Positions 17,078 to 25,807 of a stretch of DNA of 32,113 bases are shown here, one piece after another. The DNA comes from Bacteroidales bacterium (lineage in GTDB: Bacteria > Bacteroidota > Bacteroidia > Bacteroidales > PUMT01): contig SLOS01000409.1 in assembly GCA_007132365.1 (NCBI GenBank), positions 1 through 32,113 on the forward strand. Reading direction: 5' to 3'. Position 1 is the stretch's first letter, and each line of letters starts with the position of its first letter. Both the position numbers and the translations under genes were made by a program. Below the pieces are notes generated by a model. That model saw only the letters and a list, made by a program, of their open reading frames with translations, did no database searches and was not told the DNA's origin.

Positions 17078-17159
17078 ATACCCTTTATCGGTGAAACCTG
17101 TGGCTGTTAAATTAACGTTAACAGAAAACTATTTTTTTGTTAAAATTCTAAAAACTCAT

Positions 17160-17189
17160 TTGGTTTATAAAGTTTTCATGTTACTTTTG
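17160..17189 (+). promoter_or_regulatory. Bacteroidetes-type promoter of the tetR-efflux operon
   Basis: TTG at 17160-17162, 19-nt spacer, TACTTTTG at 17182-17189; 20 nt upstream of the tetR ATG. Confidence 0.75.
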
Positions 17190-17208
17190 TGCCCTAATCT
17201 ATTTGATT

Positions 17209-17847
17209 ATGACAATTAAGGACAGGATTATGCTTCAGGCATCCGAAATGTTTATCAGGTCAGGCATAAAGGCGATAACCATGGATGATATAGCGAGCGA
17301 AACCGGAGTTTCAAAGAGGACAATCTATGAAATATTTTCCGATAAAGATGACCTGTTGAGAAGCTGTATAGGCCATATGGATGAGAAATTCAGGCAGGAG
17401 AAAGAGCAGGCCGTGTCAGAAACAAAGGATATAATCGACCTGGTATTTACTTTCATAAAAATTGGAGTGAAGGCAATTAACAATATAAATCCGCTATTTA
17501 ATTCAGACCTGAAGAAGTACCACTACCAGATATGGAAGGAGATATACCGAATCAGCAGCGAAAGGCACCGGTCGCATATACAAAATGTTATCAGGCAGGG
17601 AATAGATGAGGGAGTTTTCAGGAATAACATTGATGTCGAAATTGTCGGAATGCTGCTCAGTGAGCAGCTGAGAATAATGTCTGACGAGGCTATATTTCCC
17701 TCTGTCCGGTTCTCAAAAGCGGTAGTTTTTGAAAATATCGTGATCAATTTTTTCAGGGGGATAGCAACGAAAAAAGGACTGGATCTGATAGAAAAATACA
17801 TGGAGAAGGAGGCTGACCAGCTCGTAACAATTAAGAAAGACACATGA
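17209..17847 (+). CDS. TetR/AcrR family transcriptional regulator
   Basis: N-terminal HTH: MTIKDRIMLQASEMFIRSGIKAITMDDIASETGVSKRTIYEIFSDKDDLLRSCI. The ATG at 17209 is preferred over the TTG-initiated call at 17203. Confidence 0.93.
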   Translation: MTIKDRIMLQASEMFIRSGIKAITMDDIASETGVSKRTIYEIFSDKDDLLRSCIGHMDEKFRQEKEQAVSETKDIIDLVFTFIKIGVKAINNINPLFNSDLKKYHYQIWKEIYRISSERHRSHIQNVIRQGIDEGVFRNNIDVEIVGMLLSEQLRIMSDEAIFPSVRFSKAVVFENIVINFFRGIATKKGLDLIEKYMEKEADQLVTIKKDT

Positions 17848-17903
17848 TCACGGCTGTAACCAGCAGGATAAAAGAAATTATAAATTCCTATTATTTTTAA
17901 AAT

Positions 17904-19205
17904 ATGCTTATGTGGTTTAAAAACAGAATTTTGTTTCTGGTGACACTGACCTTTGCAACCTTTTGGGCAGCCTACGCACAGGAAACATTGAAACTGAGTC
18001 TTGATGATGCCAGGCAATATGCCGTTGAGCATAACCGGAACCTTGTGAATGCCGGACTTGCCGTGAACGATGCAGGCGAGAGGCTTCGTGAAACAATAGC
18101 CCAGGGCCTGCCCCAGGTGAATGCTGCGGTCGATTACAACAACTTTTTCGGATCGACGGCAACCCTCGGGGCAATGCCGGGATTTGAGATAGAGTTCAAC
18201 CCCACCAGTAACCTGCAGCTCTCCGTCGGGCAGATGATATTCAACGGAAGCTATATCGTAGGTGTCAGGACCGCCAGGTTATTCAAGGAAGTTACGGAGA
18301 CTAACAGGGAGAGGACGGGACTTGAGATCAGGGCACAGGTAACCCAGGCCTATTATCTGGCGCTAATCTCGGAGCAATCAGCCCGGTTGGTGGAAGCCAA
18401 CCTTGAAAACGTCAAAGCCATACAGGAGCAGACACGGGCAATGGTCCAGGCGGGCGTGGCCGAAGAGGTTGACTATGACCAGTTGACAGTTCAGGTCTAT
18501 ATGCTGGAGAACGCACTCAGGGCAGCCGGACGGCAGGTCGAGCTTTCCCATAACATGCTCCGCCTGCAGATGGGCCTGGATGCTGATATGCCCGTTTCGC
18601 TGACCGATGATCTTGATGGAATTATCAGCAGGTCAGATTTCGGAGGAAGCCTTCTTACCCCGTTCAATATTGGCGAAAATATAGATTACCAGCTTGTTGA
18701 ACTGCAAACAAGCATTGCCGAACAACAGGTCGATATGGCAAGGGCCGGGTATCTGCCTACTGTTACGGGTTTTTATAACTTCACCGAAAAGCTTCTTAAG
18801 CCCGAGTTTGATATCACACCTAACCATGTTATCGGGTTTAATGTAAGCATCCCGATCTTTTCCAGCGGTGTGAGGCAGTCCCGCGTACGGCAGGCCCGGA
18901 TAAACCTCGATATTGCCGAGAATCAGAAGGCGTTGTTGTCTGAACAGCTCTCTATTCAGGAAAAACAGCTCCGGTACAATCTCAACAATGCCATCGAGCA
19001 GTATGACAGCCAGAAGGCCAATGTTGAGGTTTCCCGCAGGGTCTACCAGAACCTGGCAAACAAGTACCGTCAGGGTATGGCATCCAGCCTGGACCTGACC
19101 ACAGCAAACAACAATTACCTTCAGGCCGAGAACAGCTATATTTCTGCTCTTATGCAACTGCTCGAGGCTCAAGTTGCGATGGAGAAGCTCCTGAATGAGA
19201 TATGA
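17904..19205 (+). CDS. TolC family outer membrane efflux protein
   Basis: 433 aa; LSLDDARQYAVEHNRNLVNAGLAVNDAGERLRETIAQGLPQVN..., QLVELQTSIAEQQVDMARAGYLPTV, YRQGMASSLDLTTANNNYLQAENSYISALMQLLEAQVAMEKLL. Confidence 0.93.
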   Translation: MLMWFKNRILFLVTLTFATFWAAYAQETLKLSLDDARQYAVEHNRNLVNAGLAVNDAGERLRETIAQGLPQVNAAVDYNNFFGSTATLGAMPGFEIEFNPTSNLQLSVGQMIFNGSYIVGVRTARLFKEVTETNRERTGLEIRAQVTQAYYLALISEQSARLVEANLENVKAIQEQTRAMVQAGVAEEVDYDQLTVQVYMLENALRAAGRQVELSHNMLRLQMGLDADMPVSLTDDLDGIISRSDFGGSLLTPFNIGENIDYQLVELQTSIAEQQVDMARAGYLPTVTGFYNFTEKLLKPEFDITPNHVIGFNVSIPIFSSGVRQSRVRQARINLDIAENQKALLSEQLSIQEKQLRYNLNNAIEQYDSQKANVEVSRRVYQNLANKYRQGMASSLDLTTANNNYLQAENSYISALMQLLEAQVAMEKLLNEI

Positions 19206-19257
19206 CAATTTGAAAATAAAGGAACCGGTTTATTCATTATAATCAAACATATTTAAA

Positions 19258-20319
19258 ATGGAACTAAAACAAATTTTAAGAGGTTTACTGCCGGGTCTTG
19301 CAGTGATCTTTACAGTATACGGCTGTTCACCGGCAACCGGCGACTCATCAGGTGAGGTATCCGAGGCTGATGGCCGGACAGAATCTGTCAGGGTTGTTGA
19401 ACTGGACTACAGTGAAATAGCCAGATCCATTAACTATACGGCAAACCTTAGAGCATTCAGGGAAGTTCACCTTGCCCCGGCACAGCCCGGCAGGGTTGAC
19501 AGGATTCATGTGGAGGCGGGGGACAGGTTCAGTGAGGGCCAGCTACTGGTTGAGATGGACCGCACTCAGCTTCAGCAGGCAATTGTTCAGCTCCGGAACA
19601 TGGAAAAGGATTACAGGAGGGTTGATACCCTGAGGAGAGTTGGGAGTATTACCGAACAGCAGTATGATCAGCTCAAAACACAATATGAGGTGGCAAAATC
19701 GAATGTTGAGTTTCTCAGGGAAAATACCCGCCTGACCGCCCCGTTCAACGGAAGCGTGTCGGCAAAATATTTTGAGAACGGAGAGATGTTTTCAGGAGCA
19801 CCCAATACTCCAGCCGGAAAGGCCGCGATCCTGACCCTCGTGCAGACTTCCAGGCTCAAGGCCATGATCAATATTTCAGAAAGGTATTATCGTCAGATAG
19901 CCGAGGGGATGGCAGTTGAAATAGCCACTGATGTCTGGCCGGAAGAGGTCTTCGAGGGCAGAGTCACCACTATCTACCCGACAATTGATCCGGCCACCCG
20001 TTCGTTTACCGTTGAGCTTGTCGTGCCAAACCCGTTGGAACGGCTCAGGCCCGGCATGTTTGCCCGCGCTGCCCTCGAAATAAAGCAGGTGGAGGCGTTT
20101 GTTGTTCCCGCACTTGCCGTACTGAGGCTGCAGGGTACAAACGAGAGGTATGTCTTTATTGAGGATAACGGCAGGGCACGCCGTGTTGTGGTTGAACTCG
20201 GAGAGAGGTTTGACGATCTGGTTGAGGTCATATCAGATGAGATAAGGGTCGGCGACAACCTGATTATTGCAGGCCAGGCCCGGCTTCTTGACGGAGTTGC
20301 AGTTTCAGCGCAGCCCTGA
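19258..20319 (+). CDS. RND efflux periplasmic adaptor (MFP) lipoprotein
   Basis: 353 aa, lipobox VYGC; APAQPGRVDRIHVEAGDRFSEGQLLVEMD, LTAPFNGSVSAKYFENGEM, VVPALAVLRLQGTNERYVFI. Confidence 0.93.
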   Translation: MELKQILRGLLPGLAVIFTVYGCSPATGDSSGEVSEADGRTESVRVVELDYSEIARSINYTANLRAFREVHLAPAQPGRVDRIHVEAGDRFSEGQLLVEMDRTQLQQAIVQLRNMEKDYRRVDTLRRVGSITEQQYDQLKTQYEVAKSNVEFLRENTRLTAPFNGSVSAKYFENGEMFSGAPNTPAGKAAILTLVQTSRLKAMINISERYYRQIAEGMAVEIATDVWPEEVFEGRVTTIYPTIDPATRSFTVELVVPNPLERLRPGMFARAALEIKQVEAFVVPALAVLRLQGTNERYVFIEDNGRARRVVVELGERFDDLVEVISDEIRVGDNLIIAGQARLLDGVAVSAQP

Positions 20320-20367
20320 TGACCGGTTTTCCGAAACTGTTATTATTACCAGTAATCCCTAATTCAA

Positions 20368-23300
20368 ATGAGTATATATAAGAGTGCAGTAAACAAGCCC
20401 ATTACCACTTTCATGGTCTTTACCGCGGTGATTGTTATGGGGATCTATTCGCTGATCTATATACCGGTAGATCTGTATCCTGAAATAGAGCCCCCTTTTA
20501 TTTCGGTAATAACAAGCTATCCGGGTGCCAATGCCAGTGACATTGAGATTAATGTCACCCGCCCGATGGAAGATGCGTTCAACAGGGTCGATAACCTGAA
20601 GGAGATTACCTCGGTGTCCAGCGAAAATATCTCAGTAATTTTCCTTGAGTTTGAATGGGAATCTGATCTGAACGAGGCTTCCAATGATATCAGGGATGCT
20701 ATCGATCTTCTTTACGATTATCTTCCGGAGGAGGTAAGCCGCCCCACAATATTCAAGTTCGACATGAGCATGATACCGATAGTATTCTATGCAATAACTG
20801 CGGACGAGAGTTACCAGGGACTGGCAAAAATTCTGGAGGACAGGATCATCAATCCTTTGAACCGGATAGACGGAATAGGATCGGTCATGATGATAGGAAC
20901 ACCTCAGCGCCGGATCTATGTTGAGGCAGACCCTGTCAGGCTCGATGCCTACAACCTTACCCTTGAGCAGCTTGGCAACGTAATCAGGGCTGAAAACATG
21001 AACATGCCCTCCGGCAATATCAGGATGGGGATGATGGATTACCAGCTCCGCATAGAGGGAGAGGTGAGGGAAAGTTATGAGCTTGAAAACCTTGTGGTAG
21101 GTCATTTTCAGGGCAGCTCCGTTTATCTGGGTGACGTTGCGCAGGTGCGTGATACCTTGAGGGACCTGTCGCTCGAATCCCGCATTTCAGGCCGCCAGGG
21201 TGTGCGCATGATGGTCATGAAGCAATCGGGTGCCAACACCGTAAGAATTGCCAGTGATGTTAAAAACGCCATTGAAGAGCTGCAGAAAGACCTTCCTCCC
21301 GACATAGAGATAAGGGAAATAATTGACACTTCGGTATTTATAAATGATTCGATCAGCAACCTGTCGCGAACAATGTTATGGGCGCTGTTCTTTGTGGTGC
21401 TGGTGGTATTGTTCTTTCTCGGAAAATGGAGGGCCACATTCATTGTGGTACTTACAATCCCGATCTCACTTATTGTTTCATTCATCTATCTCTATATTAC
21501 CGGCGGATCGCTTAACGTGATATCGCTGGCCTCCCTCTCGATCGCGCTGGGTATGGTGGTGGATGATGCAATTGTTGTTCTTGAGAATATTTCGCGTCAT
21601 GTTGAACGCGGAACCAGTCCCCGCGAAGCAGCCATCTACGCCACCAATGAGGTTTGGCTTTCAGTTATCATCACCACCCTTGTTATTGTAGCGGTATTTT
21701 TCCCGCTAACACTGGTTGGAGGGATGACAGGCGTCCTTTTCAGGCAGCTCGGATGGATTGTGACCATAACTGTAGTGACATCTACCGTTGCCGCCATATC
21801 ACTTACACCGATGATGTCGTCGAAACTCCTTGAAGTTCGTAACAAGAGCCTTTCATCACGAAAGTTCAGTCATACGCGTATAATTGATCCTTTCCTGCGG
21901 AGTCTTGAAGGGTTCTATGAGAAGAGCCTTCGTGTTGCACTTCGCAACAAAAGAAAAGTACTTGCACTTGCAGTTATCGTGTTTGCAGGCTCACTGCTCC
22001 TGCTCAATTTCATAAGTACCGAGTTTATGCCGGAGACCGATGAGAGCAGAATTAATGCTGAAGCGGAGCTGACTACCGGGCTGAGGGTGGAGGAGACAAT
22101 GAAGGTGGCAAGGGAGCTGGAAAGGATAATTGAAGAGAGGTATCCCGAAGTTGAGTTGTATGCGGTGTCATCAGGTTCATCAGATGAGGGCGGGATGGCC
22201 GGACTCTTCGGACAAACAGGTTCGAACATGATCGACCTGGTAATGAGACTGTCGCCCATTGATCAAAGGGAAAGGTCAGTTTGGGAAATAGCCGATGACC
22301 TTCGCCGGCAAATGGAGCAGATACCTGAGGTTGTAGATTTTTCGGTTACGTCAGGTGGGGGAGGAATGGGCAGTACCACCGTAGACGTTGAAATTTTCGG
22401 TTACGATTTTGAAGTTACCAGCCGGATCGCAAATGAGATTCATTCAAAAATTGAGGCAATTCCGGGTGCAGAGGATGTACAGGTGAGCCGGAAGGACGAG
22501 CGTCCGGAGCTTCAGATAGTGCTGGACAGGAAGAAACTTGCTGAAAACGGCCTGAATACCGCTATGGTGTCAACCGCAGTTCGTAACAGGGTTGCCGGTA
22601 TGACGGCGTCCCTTTTCAGGGAGGAAGGTGAGGAATATGAAATCATTGTTAGGTACGGCGAGGATTTCAGGAACTCAGTCTCCGATCTGGAGGACATAAC
22701 CATTACAAATCCCATGGGCAACAGGATAAAGCTGGCCGAGATAGGCGAAGTGCAGGAGTACTGGAACCCGCCCAGCATTGAAAGAAAGAGAAGGGAGAGG
22801 GTTGTGACCGTTTCGGCTGTTCCTTCCGGGATAGCGCTTGGAGAACTGGCCGGCCAGATCAACTCGATAGTAGCCTCAACCGAAATTCCTCCCGGCGTAC
22901 TGGTAAATGTGGGAGGTGCCTACGAGGATATGATGGACTCGTTCATGGATCTGGGTCTGCTGCTGATTGTCAGCCTTATCCTGGTGTTTCTCGTGATGGC
23001 CTCGCAGTTCGAATCTTTCGTGATGCCTTTTGTGATAATGTTTTCCATACCGTTCTCGTTCACGGGTGTTTTACTGGCGCTTTTTGTAACCAATACAACT
23101 TTGAGTGTGATCGCGGGACTGGGTGCGGTTCTGCTTATTGGTATTGTAGTAAAGAACGGCATTGTCCTTATCGACTATATAAACCTGATGCGTGACAGGG
23201 GGTACGCCCTGAACGAGGCTATTGCCATCTCCGGGAAGCTGCGTCTTCGCCCTGTGCTGATGACAGCGATGACTACCATGTTGGCTATGCTGCCGCTGGC

Positions 23301-23496
23301 GCTGAGCAGGGGTGAAGGCTCAGAGATATGGAGCCCTATGGGTATTACGCTCATTGGAGGGTTGTTATTCTCGACTGCCGTGACCCTGATAATTGTTCCG
23401 GTTGTTTACGGTATATTCTCACGCAGGGGTGAAAGGGACAAGCTGCAGAAAATAAGGAACAAATTTACTTTTTTAAACAGTGAAAAACAGAGATAA
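20368..23496 (+). CDS. RND efflux transporter permease (AcrB/HAE1-type)
   Basis: 1042 aa; NKPITTFMVFTAVIVMGIYSLIYIPVDLYPEIEPPFISVITSYPGA, LGMVVDDAIVVLENISRHVERG, FLVMASQFESFVMPFVIMFSIPFSFTGVLLAL, LIGIVVKNGIVLIDYIN. Confidence 0.96.
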   Translation: MSIYKSAVNKPITTFMVFTAVIVMGIYSLIYIPVDLYPEIEPPFISVITSYPGANASDIEINVTRPMEDAFNRVDNLKEITSVSSENISVIFLEFEWESDLNEASNDIRDAIDLLYDYLPEEVSRPTIFKFDMSMIPIVFYAITADESYQGLAKILEDRIINPLNRIDGIGSVMMIGTPQRRIYVEADPVRLDAYNLTLEQLGNVIRAENMNMPSGNIRMGMMDYQLRIEGEVRESYELENLVVGHFQGSSVYLGDVAQVRDTLRDLSLESRISGRQGVRMMVMKQSGANTVRIASDVKNAIEELQKDLPPDIEIREIIDTSVFINDSISNLSRTMLWALFFVVLVVLFFLGKWRATFIVVLTIPISLIVSFIYLYITGGSLNVISLASLSIALGMVVDDAIVVLENISRHVERGTSPREAAIYATNEVWLSVIITTLVIVAVFFPLTLVGGMTGVLFRQLGWIVTITVVTSTVAAISLTPMMSSKLLEVRNKSLSSRKFSHTRIIDPFLRSLEGFYEKSLRVALRNKRKVLALAVIVFAGSLLLLNFISTEFMPETDESRINAEAELTTGLRVEETMKVARELERIIEERYPEVELYAVSSGSSDEGGMAGLFGQTGSNMIDLVMRLSPIDQRERSVWEIADDLRRQMEQIPEVVDFSVTSGGGGMGSTTVDVEIFGYDFEVTSRIANEIHSKIEAIPGAEDVQVSRKDERPELQIVLDRKKLAENGLNTAMVSTAVRNRVAGMTASLFREEGEEYEIIVRYGEDFRNSVSDLEDITITNPMGNRIKLAEIGEVQEYWNPPSIERKRRERVVTVSAVPSGIALGELAGQINSIVASTEIPPGVLVNVGGAYEDMMDSFMDLGLLLIVSLILVFLVMASQFESFVMPFVIMFSIPFSFTGVLLALFVTNTTLSVIAGLGAVLLIGIVVKNGIVLIDYINLMRDRGYALNEAIAISGKLRLRPVLMTAMTTMLAMLPLALSRGEGSEIWSPMGITLIGGLLFSTAVTLIIVPVVYGIFSRRGERDKLQKIRNKFTFLNSEKQR

Positions 23497-23552
23497 CAGC
23501 ATAAAATGAGCCATGAGAAATAATTATCACAAATCAAACAAAATATAAACAG

Positions 23553-23846
23553 ATGAAGGCTGTAATGATAATATTCAACCAGGCAAGCAGCGAACGGGTC
23601 GAATTTATATTTGACAGGCTGAAGATAAACGGATTTACATGGTGGAGTGAGGTAAAGGGACGGGGATCGGAAACCGGTGATCCCCGTATGGGCACGCACA
23701 CCTGGCCCGAACTTAACTCAGCAGCTATGACCGTTGTAGCAGATGATAAAGTGGATGAACTTCTGGATAGTGTCAGAAAACTTGATGAGATAAACAAGGA
23801 AGTTGGTGTGAGGGCCTTTGTCTGGAATATTGAACAGGCATATTGA
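23553..23846 (+). CDS. Small PII-like, transporter-associated protein (PG0541-like)
   Basis: 97 aa, MKAVMIIFNQASSERVEFIFDRLKINGFTWWSEVKGRGSETGDPRMGTHTWPELNSAAMTVVADDKVDELLDSVRKLDEINKEVGVRAFVWNIEQAY. Directly after the RND permease; resembles the small PII-like proteins found with Bacteroidetes RND operons. Confidence 0.65.
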   Translation: MKAVMIIFNQASSERVEFIFDRLKINGFTWWSEVKGRGSETGDPRMGTHTWPELNSAAMTVVADDKVDELLDSVRKLDEINKEVGVRAFVWNIEQAY

Positions 23847-23891
23847 CCTGCCGGCAAGGCAGGTTCCGGCAGCCTTGATGCTGCTTGCCGG
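23846..23891. repeat. Compact inverted-repeat element
   Basis: ACCTGCC-ggcaa-GGCAGGT (23846-23864) nested in a larger imperfect inverted repeat CCGGCAAGGCAG (23851-23862) / CTGCTTGCCGG (23881-23891). Confidence 0.6.
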
Positions 23892-23966
23892 ACCATGCAA
23901 TATTTTAGTCGATGGAGGGTATTATTCAAACATTTTCCTTATCAGGTTGTTAATATTATAAAACTT

Positions 23967-24203
23967 ATGGCTATGTGGAAAGAAGAAAACAATCAGCTGG
24001 TAAGGAGGTTCGAATTCAGGGATTTTGTTTCAGCTTTTTCCTTTATGACCAGGGTGGCTATTACTGCAGAAAAGATGGACCATCACCCTGATATGCAGAA
24101 TGTCTACAATAAGGTGTATATCCGCTTGTACTCACATGATGCAGGCGATACAATTACCGAGCGGGACAGGAAACTTGCCGAGGCAATTGATGAGCTTATT
24201 TAA
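23967..24203 (+). CDS. phhB: 4a-hydroxytetrahydrobiopterin dehydratase (pterin-4-alpha-carbinolamine dehydratase)
   Basis: [80 protein letters not shown] signature including DHHP. The N-terminal extension in the ORF track (23895) overlaps the inverted repeat and is unlikely. Confidence 0.93.
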   Translation: MAMWKEENNQLVRRFEFRDFVSAFSFMTRVAITAEKMDHHPDMQNVYNKVYIRLYSHDAGDTITERDRKLAEAIDELI

Positions 24204-24215
24204 GGTCCGGCACCA

Positions 24216-24248
24216 GAAGGAAGTCCCCGATTCAGTTCGGGGACCTTC
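24216..24248. terminator. Bidirectional terminator-like hairpin between convergent genes
   Basis: GAAGG-aa-GTCCCCGA-ttcagt-TCGGGGAC-CTTC: 8-bp perfect inner stem (24223-24230 / 24237-24244) with outer GAAG/CTTC pairing, between phhB (+) and the oxidoreductase (-). Confidence 0.65.
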
Positions 24249-24277
24249 TCAGTTATTTAATCTAATTGCTTTGCATA

Positions 24278-25636
24278 TCAGGTAAAAGCCGGCCTCAAAA
24301 CCTTGGGCTTAAGGTCTGTAAGGTCTCCGATATTTACAGGCCTGCCTTCGGCAATACTCTTTCTTGCGGCAACACCTATCAAAATTGACATGACCCCGTC
24401 GCGAACTCCTGCCTGTTGTCCCAAAGGATCAGGCATACCGGGATCCTTGAACAGTTTGTCGTTCATTATGGGATCGCCTCCCCAGTGGCCTCCACTGGCA
24501 AACGGAACCCTGATAACTTCAGCCGGTTTGTTATTGTAAATCCTGACAGGAGTGAAGGTAAGATCTGTATGATCCTTGCGCGGATATCCCAGTACCCTTG
24601 CCTCGAGCCTGCCTTTGGTACCGTCGAATGCAATCCAGTAACCACTGAAGTCGGTGTCGGCAGTAAGCGAGTAATTCAGGTAAGTTCCATTAGCATATTC
24701 AACAATTGCCGAATGTTTGTCATGTATGTCTATCTGGTGTCGGAAAACACAATTATCCCTGATATAACCGTCATAATGCTCATTATCTGCATAAAGCCTT
24801 TTCAGCCAGTCATTGTCGTTGATGTTCCAGTAGTAGGGGCAACGTGAGGTATGCGCACAGTTCCTGCAGTTTTTACCGCGGAACGGTCCTTTGCTGCCAA
24901 ACCGTTCAAGTGTTCCTAATGCCTGAACCCGGACCGGCTCGGAGTTGATGAACCAGTTGGCCATATCAAAATGGTGGGTTGATTTATGCACCCAAAGGGT
25001 CCCGCCCCGGTTGCTTTCACCGTGCCAGCGCATCATATACGCCTGCAGGTGGGAATGGCTTATCTGCCAATGGAAGTCGACCGATCTGATATCTCCAATC
25101 AGCCCCTCCATGATCAGCTCCTTTATTTTCGCCCTGTACGGGGGATAACGGTAGTTGAATGTGACAATTACCCTTTTACCGTATTTTCTCTCGGCATCTA
25201 TTATCGCCTGTGCCTTTACTTCATCTATTGTAAGGGGCTTTTCGGTAATTATGTCGCATCCCATCTCCATCCCTTTTATTATCACTTCATGATGGGTCCT
25301 GTCCTCTGTCGTTACAATCAGGGTTTCCGGCCTCTGTTTTCTGATCATCTCTTCCAGGTCAGTGAATGTTGGACAACCGGCTCCAATTGCTTCAGCGGCC
25401 ACTTTCAGCCTCCCCGGATTAGTGTCGCACAATCCGACCATTTCAACATAATCGGAATAGTTCCGAAGCAGATCACGGCCATACATACCTGTGCCCCTGA
25501 CACCTGTTCCGACAAGGCCAATCCTTTTTTTCGTCCTGCGTGCTGCGGTTCCGCCAGTCATCCCTGTTACAGGGTTGATCATTAATGCCCCTGCAGCAGC
25601 TGCTCCCGTAGTGGTAATGAATTTTCTTCTGTCCAT
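24278..25636 (-). CDS. TAT-exported Gfo/Idh/MocA family oxidoreductase
   Basis: 452 aa; twin-arginine leader MDRRKFITTTGAAAAGALM; RIGLVGTGVRGTGMYG, CDIITEKPLTIDEVKAQ, NFNYRYPPYRAKIKELI; contains CRNCAHTSRCPYY. Confidence 0.92.
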   Translation of the reverse strand: MDRRKFITTTGAAAAGALMINPVTGMTGGTAARRTKKRIGLVGTGVRGTGMYGRDLLRNYSDYVEMVGLCDTNPGRLKVAAEAIGAGCPTFTDLEEMIRKQRPETLIVTTEDRTHHEVIIKGMEMGCDIITEKPLTIDEVKAQAIIDAERKYGKRVIVTFNYRYPPYRAKIKELIMEGLIGDIRSVDFHWQISHSHLQAYMMRWHGESNRGGTLWVHKSTHHFDMANWFINSEPVRVQALGTLERFGSKGPFRGKNCRNCAHTSRCPYYWNINDNDWLKRLYADNEHYDGYIRDNCVFRHQIDIHDKHSAIVEYANGTYLNYSLTADTDFSGYWIAFDGTKGRLEARVLGYPRKDHTDLTFTPVRIYNNKPAEVIRVPFASGGHWGGDPIMNDKLFKDPGMPDPLGQQAGVRDGVMSILIGVAARKSIAEGRPVNIGDLTDLKPKVLRPAFT

Positions 25637-25807
25637 TTTGTTGATATTTAAGTTTGGAAATGGTGGTTAATTATATTTGGAATAATTATTTTAGTTCAAA
25701 ATATATGTCACGGTATCCCTGAATCAGTCTCGATAGCAGGTCAGCGTTATTAATTTCAGGGTTCTAATATAGGGTAAAATCAATTTGTAACAAAACTTTT
25801 TTAACTG

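Noticed and set aside
23895-23966. N-terminal extension of the phhB ORF ([24 protein letters not shown])
   Set aside because: The dehydratase family starts near the ATG at 23967; the extension overlaps the inverted-repeat region.
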